From Amphimedon queenslandica (lineage: Eukaryota > Porifera > Demospongiae > Haplosclerida > Niphatidae), in NCBI RefSeq assembly GCF_000090795.2, contig NW_003546302.1, positions 249,797 through 303,446 on the forward strand: a stretch of DNA of 53,650 nt. The letters are read 5' to 3'. The translations under genes and the position numbers were made by a program. Below the pieces are notes generated by a model. The model was not told the DNA's origin, searched no databases, and worked only from the letters and a program-made list of their open reading frames with translations. Positions 22,001-33,025 of the stretch are shown in pieces. Numbering within the stretch: position 1 is the stretch's first letter; every line of letters starts with the position of its first letter.

Positions 22001-24573
22001 AATGAATGATTGTTCGAATGTTTACACCATGGAGGAGGCTGCTAACCCCTGATGGGCAACTCCTAAAAGTATGCATGCCTCAAGTCTTCTAGCAATAGGA
22101 AATCCCTCCCTGGCCCATGGGTGATGGGTTGCCCTCTAGTGCCAGAACCTGGTTTTTTATAGATGATACCTCATCACTGCAATTAATTGATTCCCTATAG
22201 ACCCAATAAAAGGAGAGAAAAAGACAGCTGTGCATGAACAGTTACTTTATGTATCCTCTTACTTCCCCAATTATTAGGACTAATTACCGATATTATATTG
22301 TTATTCCTAATCTTATTGTTACTTGCAGACACATACTCATTAAGAAATCCATTATAAGTAGTGCTCATTGCCCTAGATAGGGAATTAAACCATGCAGTTG
22401 AACCCTGACTGTGAATGAATAACAATCGCTGAGACCCACAGGATATGACCATGCATGATTTGTTCCTCAAGTGATAGTCACCTGAATTATTGTTTAGTTT
22501 TATTGTGAAGTCTGCTGTTACTATCATATAGTCAGTTGTTGTGAAAATTTTGCTTATCTGTAGTAACATGGGCTACTGTGATGCTATTCAGTCTCCCTTG
22601 GTCATAATTATACTATATTTGAATTTTACAGCTGCCCTCCCTCCTGACTATCATGTCCCCACACCCTCCCCTTTCCTCTCTCTCCCTACCACTCCACTCA
22701 TCCCCCCACCCTGATTTGTAGACTGAGCTGTTTCAGGGCTCAGAGAAAAAGAAATAACAAAATTACAGAAAAAAGAAAATCAAACAAAGAACTGACTAAA
22801 CTGAGCTATCTAACTTAAGAAATGAATGAATATACTCCAGAATCAACTGCTAGGTGGTTCATTAATTAAGCCAAAGAAGTGGATGGGTTAGAGCGGTTTT
22901 GCCATTCCTCTTTAAGCAATTGGCAGCTGCATGTCCCCCATGACCACATGTAGAGCAACTGTGAATGTATTGCTAGAGTATGACCAGTAAAATGTATACT
23001 TGTACACTAAATGTTCCTCCACTGTCTCTAACATACATTGTACTCAATACTGAGTATTGAAGACAGACCAACACAATCATGTTAATCAATGTCATGTTTA
23101 ATTACTTTGTATAGATTGGTTACACTGCTTATGATTGGGCTAAAGAAGAAGGTAAAGCTGAAGTGGTTACCATATTGAGAGTATCCTCAGGTAATGCATT
23201 TAATTGCTTATTGAACTGATGTTATTATACTACAGTATAATAAAAAATAACAGTACCAGTGTTTACACAATGACTTTAAAATATTATAGTAGTGTTACTT
23301 ATGATGCTTGATCCCTCTCCTTTGTTGGAAACCTAACCTTTTGTATTTTTCATACAGTTACAGCATGTACAGTACATTCACTATTAGCTTCAATGAATTA
23401 AATTGTGTAATAGCTAGTTATGTACCAGTAGTGTACAATGTGTATATTATTAATACATGGTAGTCCTATCCCACTATTAGATTATTATTATGTAATCTTA
23501 TGCATGTATAATACAGTCCCTTACAGCCACACTGATGTACACAGTACACCTGGTATTTGTACATGTACTTGTATAATGGTAATTAAACTTTGTACATTTC
23601 TCAAAAATGTGTAAATGGACAAAATTGTGTCACACACATTTACATGCATGTGTTTTAGTGGTGCATGTAGGTTTTTGTTCATAGTAATGACACATTTGAC
23701 TTAATTTTTATGGGACTATTCCTGGTCTACATGTACACGTATATGTATATTATAATAAACTGGAGAATAAAAAGTGATAAATCCTGAGGAGGCCCTGATA
23801 GTGTAATGGCCTAAATTGAACAAGCCTGTTCTCATGAGTGTACATGTATGAACTAATCTGTGCCTAATTATTCACTGCTTATGTTTTAACTGCTAATGGG
23901 TTTGAGAATACATGCACATGTACATGTACGTGTAAGTTGTTTGATATTAACTTGTCACAATTGCAATAGAACCTAGCATAGCGTGTACAATCAATGATTG
24001 AGCATTATGTAGAGCTTTTATTATTAATGATACATGTACATAATTCTACATGCATTCTTTAATCATTCAATGATTACCATATAAGTGTTTTTTTGAGGGA
24101 ATTATATTCAAGAAATTTCTAAAAATTTGAATTTTTGGATTTTAAATTCGTAAATTCTACCATGTGTGCCATGGGGGTACCACATTAAATTGATTTCCAC
24201 GGATTTTATTTTTGTCAACCAGGAAGGAATCTGCAAAATTCAAGAAATTTGCAGCCCTCAAAAAAAAACAACTTGTCCACTCACCTGACTTGTGTTGCAA
24301 GTCTTTTCACATTAATAACATGCAAAAATGAAGTATAGCAAGAAAACTATGATGCAGCAAGAGTTATACCCGGTTTGCATGATGTAAATGTAGTCTGGGC
24401 TCAATGTGTGAAAATTATTTATCATGGTTGAATTCATTAATGTAACCTTATTTTATTGAAAATAGACACAGCACCTAGGAGTTTATGTGGTATTAATGTG
24501 TGCTATATATCATTTGTAGAAGTGTATCGTAATAAACTACTCAAATCTATGAAGGAAGGACTTGTTACAGTTA
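19043..24573 (+). CDS. Ankyrin-repeat protein gene (partial, five exons seen)
   Basis: Exons: 19043-19141, 21072-21170, 21734-21832 (each 99 bp, phase 0 at both ends), 23115-23190 (76 bp, ending in phase 1), and one from 24466 or 24520 into the assembly gap. The borders are AG|...|GT with strong donors (GTAAGT, GTGAGT, GTAAGT, GTAATG). The repeats read WDAAGRGDIDAMRTALSKGA, TPLHVAVECKRIDAVQWLL, TPLIYAAYNGHIQVVAVLLE, and a last half repeat GYTAYDWAKEEGKAEVV. Ankyrin repeats form stacked helix pairs for protein binding. The last exon gives EVYRNKLLKSMKEGLVTV, which is not ankyrin and begins another domain hidden in the gap. A GTPase-like (ROCO/Roc) module is a guess, as sponges have such fusions. 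The start codon and first exon are not identified. Frames are intact, so this is probably a working gene. Confidence 0.85.
19224..19528. mobile_element. 305-bp MITE with CAGGCCCGTAGCCAGG ends, intronic
   Basis: The left end CAGGCCCGTAGCCAGG is mirrored at the right by CCTGGCTACAGCCCTG. CCAAG is duplicated at 19219-19223 and 19529-19533. The interior has GAACCCCCTG inverted copies and a palindromic TGCGCGCTTTGCGCGCA patch. It lies in the intron after the first recognised ankyrin exon. The ends resemble the element at 26268-26652, which also has a 5-bp duplication. Confidence 0.85.
19534..19897. other. Intron sequence without further features
   Basis: Part of the first ankyrin intron between two miniature elements. 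It contains an AATTAATTGATTAATTAAT patch near 19622-19640. I see no exon. Confidence 0.5.
19898..20197. mobile_element. 300-bp TA-flanked MITE, TAGCCTGTAGTT ends, intronic
   Basis: The left end TAGCCTGTAGTTACACTT is mirrored by AAGTGCAACTACAGGCTA at the right (one mismatch). TA occurs directly outside both ends (19896-19897 and 20198-20199). The interior is rich in CTTGAT/TTGATC units. It is exactly 300 bp and lies in the first ankyrin intron. No coding is seen. Confidence 0.8.
20200..21071. other. Remainder of ankyrin intron 1
   Basis: AT-rich. It contains a short stem-loop ACACCCATTTGCTGGGTGT at 20322-20340. Near 20794-20809 is ATGGCGGCCATTTTGT, which resembles a YY1-type site. No exon is recognised. 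Confidence 0.4.
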
Positions 24574-25375
24574 NNNNNNNNNNNNNNNNNNNNNNNNNNN
24601 NNNNNNNNNNNNNNNNNNNNNNNNNNNNNNNNNNNNNNNNNNNNNNNNNNNNNNNNNNNNNNNNNNNNNNNNNNNNNNNNNNNNNNNNNNNNNNNNNNNN
24701 NNNNNNNNNNNNNNNNNNNNNNNNNNNNNNNNNNNNNNNNNNNNNNNNNNNNNNNNNNNNNNNNNNNNNNNNNNNNNNNNNNNNNNNNNNNNNNNNNNNN
24801 NNNNNNNNNNNNNNNNNNNNNNNNNNNNNNNNNNNNNNNNNNNNNNNNNNNNNNNNNNNNNNNNNNNNNNNNNNNNNNNNNNNNNNNNNNNNNNNNNNNN
24901 NNNNNNNNNNNNNNNNNNNNNNNNNNNNNNNNNNNNNNNNNNNNNNNNNNNNNNNNNNNNNNNNNNNNNNNNNNNNNNNNNNNNNNNNNNNNNNNNNNNN
25001 NNNNNNNNNNNNNNNNNNNNNNNNNNNNNNNNNNNNNNNNNNNNNNNNNNNNNNNNNNNNNNNNNNNNNNNNNNNNNNNNNNNNNNNNNNNNNNNNNNNN
25101 NNNNNNNNNNNNNNNNNNNNNNNNNNNNNNNNNNNNNNNNNNNNNNNNNNNNNNNNNNNNNNNNNNNNNNNNNNNNNNNNNNNNNNNNNNNNNNNNNNNN
25201 NNNNNNNNNNNNNNNNNNNNNNNNNNNNNNNNNNNNNNNNNNNNNNNNNNNNNNNNNNNNNNNNNNNNNNNNNNNNNNNNNNNNNNNNNNNNNNNNNNNN
25301 NNNNNNNNNNNNNNNNNNNNNNNNNNNNNNNNNNNNNNNNNNNNNNNNNNNNNNNNNNNNNNNNNNNNNNNNNNN
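24574..25375. other. Assembly gap (802 N)
   Basis: A run of 802 unknown bases. It hides the continuation of the ankyrin gene exon that starts at 24466 or 24520. Open frames across it are artefacts. Confidence 1.
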
Positions 25376-25723
25376 TTTAAGGAGTTGCTCCAAGTGCCTA
25401 TGAACTTTTTATTGCAGTGCTTGTTAGCTTTTGAAGCACTTAGCATGATTTGTGTAAAACCTCTATCAAAATGCTAAGTCTATTCCTTTCAAATTACCAG
25501 CTATACAGTATACATGTGTACCTTTTAGTCTTGTGTGCCAGACCAAACCCACTACGTGAGGAAGGGTCTGGATTCATTCCCTACTGACACTATTCTCTTG
25601 CAGTCAAGAATGGAAGCTCGTATAAATTAGGTATTTACCAAAAAACAGGAAGTGTCACTTAAGTGTCATAAAACGTATTATGAAATGGCTAGCTGTAGAT
25701 GTAGCTATTATTATGATGCTTCA
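25376..25723. other. Right side of gap, no clear gene
   Basis: Directly after the gap a frame from 25376 stays open to TAA at 25475-25477 (VPMNFLLQCLLAFEAL). It could be the end of the ankyrin gene or chance. A poly-T tract with TTTTTATTGCAG near 25407-25418 looks like an acceptor. The rest is unassigned. Confidence 0.3.
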
Positions 25724-27379
25724 GTCAACTCAGCCCTGCTGGAATTTTGAAAGAAATTTGGTTTATCTAGCTTTAAGGAAGAACAAAAGCCAGTACTGTC
25801 TTCCTACAAATGAAGGATGTCTTTGTTATTTTACCCACTGGTTATGGAAAAAGCCTTTGCTCTGCTAGCCTGCCATTAGTTTTTGATTTCTTAAAGAAAA
25901 GGCAAGGGTCCATTGCAGTTGTTGTCTCACCTCTCATTGCTCTAATGAAAGACCAAGTTCAAAATTTTTTGTGAAAAGGCTTAACTACTGTACGTATTGG
26001 TGACTGTGAAGATGAGGACAGCATAATAAAAGGAGAGTACCAGCTTGTTTTTGCATGTCCAGAAACAACCTTAGTTAAGCAGAAGTGGAGACGAATACTA
26101 GGACATGATGTATATCAAGAAAGGCTAGAAGCTTTAGTTATAGATGAAGCTCATTGCTTTCAGACATGGTGAGTTTCAGCCTCATGCTGAGGCATGATGT
26201 GATTATTTGTAGGGGCAAAGATTTTTGACATGAATATTTATATTTATTACACCTTCGGAGTATAGTACAGTGGCGTATCCAGGGGGGATGCTGAAGGTGC
26301 TTGAGCACCCCCCTTATGGCTGGGCTTAGAAAAAATTACTGAAGTTCTGAACTCTTGCATCACTACCAAGCCTCTTATTAACGTTATCTACCACCCTGAT
26401 TATGATTTCAGCAGTTCCCAGTCCTTCAAAGAGTGATCAAAAGTACTAGTATGCGAGCTAGTATGCTTCAAATCATAGAAATGATCTTGACCCCACCAGT
26501 TATTGATGAAAAATAAAGAAAAACGCCGTTTTAAGTAACCCCTAAAAGTGGGTGTGGCCAAAATTGCATCACGCTTCGCGTCTTTAAATTCCATCTCCCA
26601 CTGCATTCTGTACCCCAGAACCCCCCTTTCCAAATTCCTAGATACGCCCCTGTAGTACCTGAGGTTCACATTATGGCACTTACTGCCACTGCATCTGACA
26701 CACTAGTGTCTCACGTCATACATGATACTGGTATGGCAAGATCAGAAATAGTGTTTTTCTCCTAATAAGGAAAATCTTCGCTTTGGAGTCCAAGAAATAT
26801 TGTCAATGCATGAAATATTTACTCGCCTCATCCAGTCATTAATGTTAAAAAGAACCAACTTGATAGGAACAATCATTTTTTGTCAGCAGCAGTTGCATTC
26901 TGGGCAGTTGTATTAGCTGTTTCATACTCAATTGTCTGATGATCTACTAGATCCAAATGAATCTCCTCCTTCTATGTTGCAAAACAGTTTAGTAGATGTA
27001 TTTTGTAAAGGTACAAAGGATTTAGTGAAAAACAATATTGTCTCTCAAATCACTAAATCTGACTCCAAACTCAGAGTACTAATATGCACTGCTGCTTTTG
27101 GGATTGCAGTAGATTGTGCTGGTGTTGAAAGGGCAAATTGATTGGGGTCCACCTAATGATGTTGAAACTTATATTCAACAAACTGGTCGATGTGGCAGGA
27201 GTGGTCAAAAGTCACAGTGCATATTACTTTTTGGTAAAGGACTGAAACGATCTGTTGAGCTAGTTTATTGTCAAAATAAGACGAAATGTAGAAGAAAGGT
27301 ACTATTCCAAGATTTTCATACTTATACCAAAAATAATCAATATGCGTGTTGTGATGATTGTTCTCTAATTAATGTGTGA
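25724..27379 (+). pseudogene. RecQ-like DNA helicase, broken
   Basis: RecQ helicase motifs appear in order. [14 protein letters not shown] is near 25755. [16 protein letters not shown] (motif I, Walker A) lies near 25815-25865, [13 protein letters not shown] (Ia) near 25920-25955, and LVIDEAHCFQTW (II, DEAH) at 26130-26168, where a GTGAGT donor follows. MALTATAS (III) is at 26672. RVLICTAAFGIAVDC (V) is near 27080-27118. YIQQTGRCGRSGQKSQC (VI) is near 27170-27220. KCRRKVLFQDF with CCDDC ends it and matches the RecQ zinc-binding Cys pattern. The expected stretch between motifs II and III is missing, a CAGGGGCG-type element sits there, and frames shift near 25810, 25970 and 27120. RecQ enzymes unwind DNA 3-prime to 5-prime; this copy is probably transposon-borne and inactive. 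Confidence 0.8.
26268..26652. mobile_element. 385-bp MITE with CAGTGGCGTATCCAGG ends
   Basis: The left end CAGTGGCGTATCCAGG is mirrored by CCTAGATACGCCCCTG. TAGTA is duplicated at 26263-26267 and 26653-26657. The inside contains GTGGGTGTGGCC and TCACGCTTCGCGTCT, like the related element at 19224-19528. It interrupts the RecQ-like gene between helicase motifs II and III, inside what may be an intron beginning at the GTGAGT near 26169. Confidence 0.85.
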
Positions 27380-27473
27380 ATGTCATACTGCTTCCAGCAG
27401 CATGCAATTGTGTGATTAATTATTGTGCATTAATCTTTTTACAAAATAAGAAAAGTTCTATATTTTGTTTTAG

Positions 27474-29584
27474 TCAAGACTTAAGTTTTTTAGTTACCAA
27501 TTTACATCCTAAGTATAATCTTTCAACAAGTAAAGTTAGCCAATCTTTAACCTCTTCAAATTTCATAGATCTAGCAGGGTTACATTCATATTTAGCAAAG
27601 GAGAGGTACATTCTTCCAGAAACATCAGCAAAAATACATGCTTTTGCAAGCTCCTGCATTATCAATTCCTGATATTTTTTACCAGATGCAATTGTATGTG
27701 CATTAAAAGTAAGCCCACATCCATGCTGACTATTTTAACTTTGCAAAATGTGTTCTAAAGGCCCTATACAATTACTGTAGCAAATTATTACCTTTTCAGT
27801 CTTATTTGCACCAAGATGTCATACACATTTGTTGCATACTCTATTAAGATGCTGCATATGGAGATCACAATGTATATTATTACGAGGAATACCTTTTCCA
27901 TGTGTCTTAACAAATCTAGACCATATCACTTGGTGTGACTGTCTAGGAGGTAGTAGTTTTATATTAGCTTGGGTGAGAACCCCTTCTATAGCATAGTTCC
28001 TTCTTTTTGTTGCTTTAAATAGCAATAGCATGTACTTCCATGATAATATGACTCTCGGTCTATCTCCCTCTATGATGGAATCCCTATAATGCATATATAA
28101 AAGGCCAAGTGATACTACATCACGGGAATATTCTAGCATTGAATTTCTCTTATCATCTTGAAAAGTAAGGGACAGGTCCACCATTTTGTCAACTATAATC
28201 TTAGAAACATCGAGTGAAATATCTTTTAGCTCATCATTAGATTTCAGCCATAAGTCTTCAGGAATCTCATTACAAGAAGGTACTTCCTTAGGGTACTTTT
28301 GGATGAAATTTTAATATTTTTTTAATTGCTGCCATTTGATAGTAAAGAAAAAGTTGTACAATTTTGCTATTTTTAAAATTTTACCATGCACTGTTTAGAA
28401 GTTATAGATCATTGAACTTCAAATATTCAAAAAATTGCTGCATAACTTTTCATAATTTATACGCCATTTTTGATTTTGTGTCATTTCTGGATATCTCTGT
28501 ATATTATAAAACTGGCAGGAAATATTAATTGCAAGGTAGGGTTAAGATATGACGTCATATTAGTCAAACCATTAATAAAAATGGCCACCAGTATGTATTT
28601 CCTGACTATTGTTTATTTAGCTGTTTCATCTGGTGAATGCAGGCTCTACAAAGCTCTAAAGCTTGCAATCGTGGCATAATGAAGGCAAACACTCCATCAA
28701 GTTTGTATGCAGTAAATGCTTTTGTGATACACTGATATTTGGAAATCAACAAAACTTTATGAGATATTGCAGCCCATTTTGCAAAACTTAAAAGACTTTT
28801 GCCAAGTGATGCAACATACGTCAATAGAAAATAATATTATAAACACAATGATATTACTAAAAATTAAAGTACTCTCATCCTGTTCAAGAATTCTTTACTC
28901 AGTTTTCATCCATTTTACAAAGTTTAGTAAGAGTTATTGCATCTCATTATTGAGAAAAAAATTCAAAATATTATATATTGTAGAAAAAGTATATAGAAAA
29001 CAATTTGTGTCCCAAAATCTAAATTGTGCGTTCAGCCCGTTGTACCTAAATAGCTGTCATGGCAAAAAAATGCATGGCTGCATTAACAATACTACAAGTA
29101 ACGACAATCAGAAAATCTTCACAGCCACAAAATTTTTATTTGGCTCATTAGGAACATTTCTCCTATTAATTGCATTCTGGATTTTGCATTAAGTTCCTCA
29201 TTCCCTACTGGAGTTTTCATGACGTAATCTTACCAAAGCAGCCTTAAGAAAAATAACTTGAGAATGCCATTCCTCTGCCACGCCAAAAAGGCCTTCTAAT
29301 CCTTTTGATGTAGTATTAGAATTCCCTCTTATTATTTTGTTCCCTTGATACCTGGCCACAGATAACTGATCTCCAACACATAATGGACAAAGTTGCTGTT
29401 CCTCTTCTGCAACTTCTTTTCCTTCAAATTGAACCTTTTTCACATGCACAGTCATAGGCACATATTTATGTAAATCTTCCATTATTAAAACGATATCTTC
29501 ATACTTTGATTCATTTTCTAATTGCACACCAAGAGGCACCTGCAATGAGCAATAGATTATAAACATTAAAATGTAATCTAACAA
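27474..29584 (-). pseudogene. DUF6589-domain protein, spliced, decayed
   Basis: The - strand begins (29584-29234) with EDIVLIMEDLHKYVPMTV, LCVGDQLSVARYQGNKIIRG and EGLFGVAEEWHSQVIFLKAA. A clean phase 0 intron follows (donor GTAAGA at 29233, acceptor CCAAAAG ending 28296; 938 bp). The next exon (28295-27792) has YPKEVPSCNEIPEDLWLKS, SRDVVSLGLLYMHYRDSI, WKYMLLLFKATKRRNYAIEG, HQVIWSRFVKTHGKG, IHCDLHMQHLNRVC and HLGANKTEKV, the hallmark order of DUF6589, ending at a GTAATA donor. A last part (about 27760-27474) has KKYQELIMQELAKACIFADV. One stop precedes HLGANKTEK and another lies near 27730. The function of DUF6589 is unknown; copies are repetitive in sponges and cnidarians. It lies tail to tail with the RecQ-like gene, 95 bp apart. 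Confidence 0.75.
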
Positions 29585-30429
29585 TTTAGGACAGTTGAGA
29601 TATTTCTTTGGAGTATTTGTGACTAATGTGGTTAACTACCACTTTAGAAAAATTCTTTTAAAAAATGCCATGTTACTACATAAGATACGTGACACTAATA
29701 TGACAAAAGATTTCAACTAATCATAACGTCCTTCAAACTTACAGTGCCTCACTGTAAAAGCAGCAGATTTCACTTTTCCGAAAGAACCTCTGGCAGCCTG
29801 AATAGAATTAAACACTGGTGTTTGTGATTGTCATTATTCACTTTAGTGCGATGTAACTCTTGATGAATTCTTTCCATTTACTCAGCAATTGCAGTCTTTC
29901 ACGGTAAAGTACTATCACTCTTAGTTGAACCTGAATTTCCTAGCGAAGGACAGGAGTTGTGATGGACCCATTTAGGAAAGTTTATTGGCAACTGTACTGG
30001 AGATGACATGAGACATTTCTTATGATTTACAACTGCAAGTTACTGATTGCAGTTTCACATATTACATTAACTTTTAACAATCTTCATGGTTTGGCTTGTA
30101 AGCCCATTGCCCATACATGCAGTGCTACTTTAGATTTATCAAGCACCTTTTCTACATTTTGCTAACTTCAGTGTAGAATTTAACGCTATTCTCAATTGTA
30201 TGTCATGAGACTGTGATGCCTTAAATATGGATGCCATTTAAACTGATGAATTAGTCTTGTTTTATTAAAAAATGATATTTTTTTCATTATTTCAAATAGT
30301 TCAAGGTGATTGTTACTGAGTCTGTGTATCAGACAAGAGTTCTAGTCCAAATAGGTATAGGTCTATCACATAATTGTCACTTTCTTGAAGTGCATCTACG
30401 TATTACTAAGCTCCAGCAGTTGCTAATTT
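29585..30429. other. Stretch without clear gene
   Basis: Upstream of the DUF6589 remnant and downstream of the integrase-like remnant (both on the - strand). AT-rich; I found no exon of either protein here with confidence. Confidence 0.4.
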
Positions 30430-31824
30430 CAGAGTCTGATTCTTGTTACTGGGACTGTCACAATGGCTCCTTCCCTAAAAACTTCAACAAGCTCAGTACC
30501 ATATGATTCATCAACTGTCAAAGTAGTCTACAAACATTTGATAGGTGATTGGTTGTTTTCAGTTCTGTTTGCATGATGGTTCCAACCATTTTGAAAGAAG
30601 AGTAGAGTGTGATTTATTCTAGGAATAAAAATGTAAAGCAGTGCAAAAATATGCACTTCATTAAGTGGGTTTAATAAATCCTGGTGTACCATAAATTAAA
30701 ATGGTTACGGTACATGAAAGTGACACATTTTTTCATATCAACCCAGAATCTTTCAATTATCTGATTGTGTGTCGAACTCCCACTCAACATACTGTTTCTA
30801 CCCTCTCCTCTTGACTTAGCATTTGACGTGGCACTAGATAATTTTCAATCCTCAAAGTAAGAATGAACTCGTGACGGTAACCTAAATTGAGTAACAGCAT
30901 TTGTAAATAACTCTAAAACAATAGATGCCTGATTATTATTAGAACACTTAAGATAGATTATTATCAATCCCTCCATGAATTACCAGTCTCTAGTGAATAA
31001 ATTTAAGGTTACCATCTGTAAAAGGATAAGTCTTAATTAAAACACATGCAAACAGGAAATTAATGTGACAATTGTATATAGTTAATTGCTTATACCCATG
31101 TAGCAATGAATTTGAAATTTAACTAGCTGAACCTATTAATCTTAGTGTATCTGAATTTGCCAAAATTCGACTTTCCAAGTTTTTAGCATGAAAAAATAAT
31201 TAGTGCATAATTACTGATCAATGCATACCTATGTGCCATAATGAATTGGGGCCAGGAACGCTATAGGGTCTTCGATAAAGAACTTGTACCCATCTCAATG
31301 CTGTATTTAAGATATCCTTAATCCTCTCTCTTGTCACTCGGTATCCAAGTGTCTCACTTCGCCCAACACAAATGATTGCATAACATATGGGTACTGCTGA
31401 ACAATTTAATTTAACAGCAACTAGCAAATTAGCACCATTTGACAACCTATTTGGCTAAAATAAGTTGGATTCAACTCATCTACGATATATTGTCATTCTA
31501 GATACCAACAGAAATGCACTATCATTGTCCATGAGAATGAAAGTGAACGTAAATGTAATGAATGATCATCAAAAACCTTGAATGGCCAAGGTCATGTGTA
31601 CAATAAATAGGAGTAACATAATGGCTTCTTAATGATCCAACACTGTCAAGGTAGCTCCTCCACAAATAAATGATGTCATGCATACTCTGCAATAGACCAG
31701 ATAAGTGCATTTCAATATTCTGAAGACCAGGTTGGTAGTGAATACTGGCAGTGATGGACTGCTGGAACTCATATGCAAGTGATAACCTGTCAACTGTATA
31801 CTCAGCATATTGTGTACTAGTCAC
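30430..31824 (-). pseudogene. Integrase-core-domain protein of animal repeats, broken
   Basis: The N-terminal part at 31522-31824 has GLLQSMHDIIYLWRSYLDSV, a helical segment typical of this family. A shifted VSRMTIYRR (HTH-like) follows at about 31480. At 31218-31445 are ETLGYRVTRERIKDILNTAL and RRPYSVPGPNSLWHI, the lead-in to the integrase core. Exon pieces between 31010 and 30720 show LVIHGGIDNN, VTQFRLPSRVHS, and GSSTHNQIIERFWVDMKKCV, the last matching the catalytic-Glu helix. At the first Asp position the sequence reads HIG rather than the usual HID-type motif. The tail near 30470 includes AIVTVPVTRIRL. Stops and shifts are common. Such rve-like proteins are multi-copy in corals, sponges and fish, and their element type is uncertain. 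Confidence 0.6.
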
Positions 31825-33025
31825 ACCATACTACCTTTCACTGCTAGCAATAAGAGAAGAGACTTGGTGAAAAAATCTTACCAAGTTCGACATTGTTATT
31901 TAATAATAGCTTGAAAGGTGTGACTTAGAAAAAGCAGTTCTGCCTTATTGAGTTACGCCCCTACTTTATGACGCAAACATGAGTTTTACCAGCTAAAACT
32001 CACTTTTCTGCACAAAAATTAGCAAATTTTAATACCACAATTAATCATAAAGCTTTTTCACAAAACTAGAGTTTATAAATTGTAACTGGTAAAGAAAAGC
32101 ACATAATTGTTCTTCAAATTACCTAAGTACTGGCTTAGCATATATGGGTGCAAGTCAACACAACTGCTACGAAAAGTGCCATTTTACCAAGGATTTTTGG
32201 TCATCGGCACAAACAATCTTTCTGATACACTGGCAGAGAAAGTCATAGCAGATGATGAGAATGATTTAGATGATCAAAACTCGGCTGATTACGACAATAA
32301 TTATAATATCTTTGTAGCCACAAATATCTCCATTAATCGCTATCTTTCATATAAATTAATACTGCTGTTTGTACTTATCACGTTTCTGTAGCTGTAGCAA
32401 GTTGTACAGCTGTAATTTAATAGAAGACACAAGATCGTATAACAAAAGGTTCAAACATTATGTTAATGACTCAATAATAATAAGAATCAATAAATCAACT
32501 TGTAATTTCTGTAAAATAGGGTACTATTGGCAAGAGTTAACTACATGCATAAATAATTCCTGTAATAATTTTTAACCTAAAACTACCAAAGGCAAAAAGT
32601 AAAAGGGAAAAGAAGAGTGAAGGTGAAAGGTAATAGAAAAGGGTGGTGATAGCTTTATTTGGCACCAATGAGAATTAAATGAAAAGTTCCTTAAGCATGA
32701 AGAAAAATCCAGAAGTAGGGAAAAAAAAGTTAGAATTGGCAAAAAATAGAAGACCATTAACATGTGATGACTTTTTCATTCAAGTAACTGGTAATTTTAG
32801 AAACCACCTCATTGTATATCTCCACATGACTATAAATATTAAGTTCTGATTAGCAACAGCAATCAAATGAGTACATAATCCACATGATACTTTATTATAA
32901 ATAGTATGTGTATAAAATGCCTTTGTGTGTAGTATGACGTACTAACATACTTTAAGATTAAAATTAAATAATTTGTGATACTAATGCTTTCACAACTATT
33001 GTTGTTTATTGTGTGTGTGTGCATA
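31825..33025. other. Stretch without recognisable gene
   Basis: AT-rich with a purine-rich run at 32581-32760 (AAAGGGAAAAGAAGAGTGAA). No protein family is recognised. It may hold the 3-prime end of the PIF/Harbinger element. Confidence 0.4.

Noticed and set aside
22195-22569. 124-codon - strand frame in the third ankyrin intron
   Set aside because: No domain recognised, no splice or promoter context, and it lies within an intron. Length alone is weak evidence.
24456-25446. Four long open frames across the N run
   Set aside because: They are open only because unknown bases carry no stops. The coding ends at 24573 as far as can be seen.
25724-27379. Working host RecQ gene (BLM/WRN type)
   Set aside because: Frameshifts, a missing block between motifs II and III and a transposon insertion there make a functional enzyme impossible as assembled.
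28767-29192. 141-codon + strand frame
   Set aside because: It lies inside the DUF6589 intron on the opposite strand and has AT-driven Phe/Ile/Leu composition without any recognised domain.
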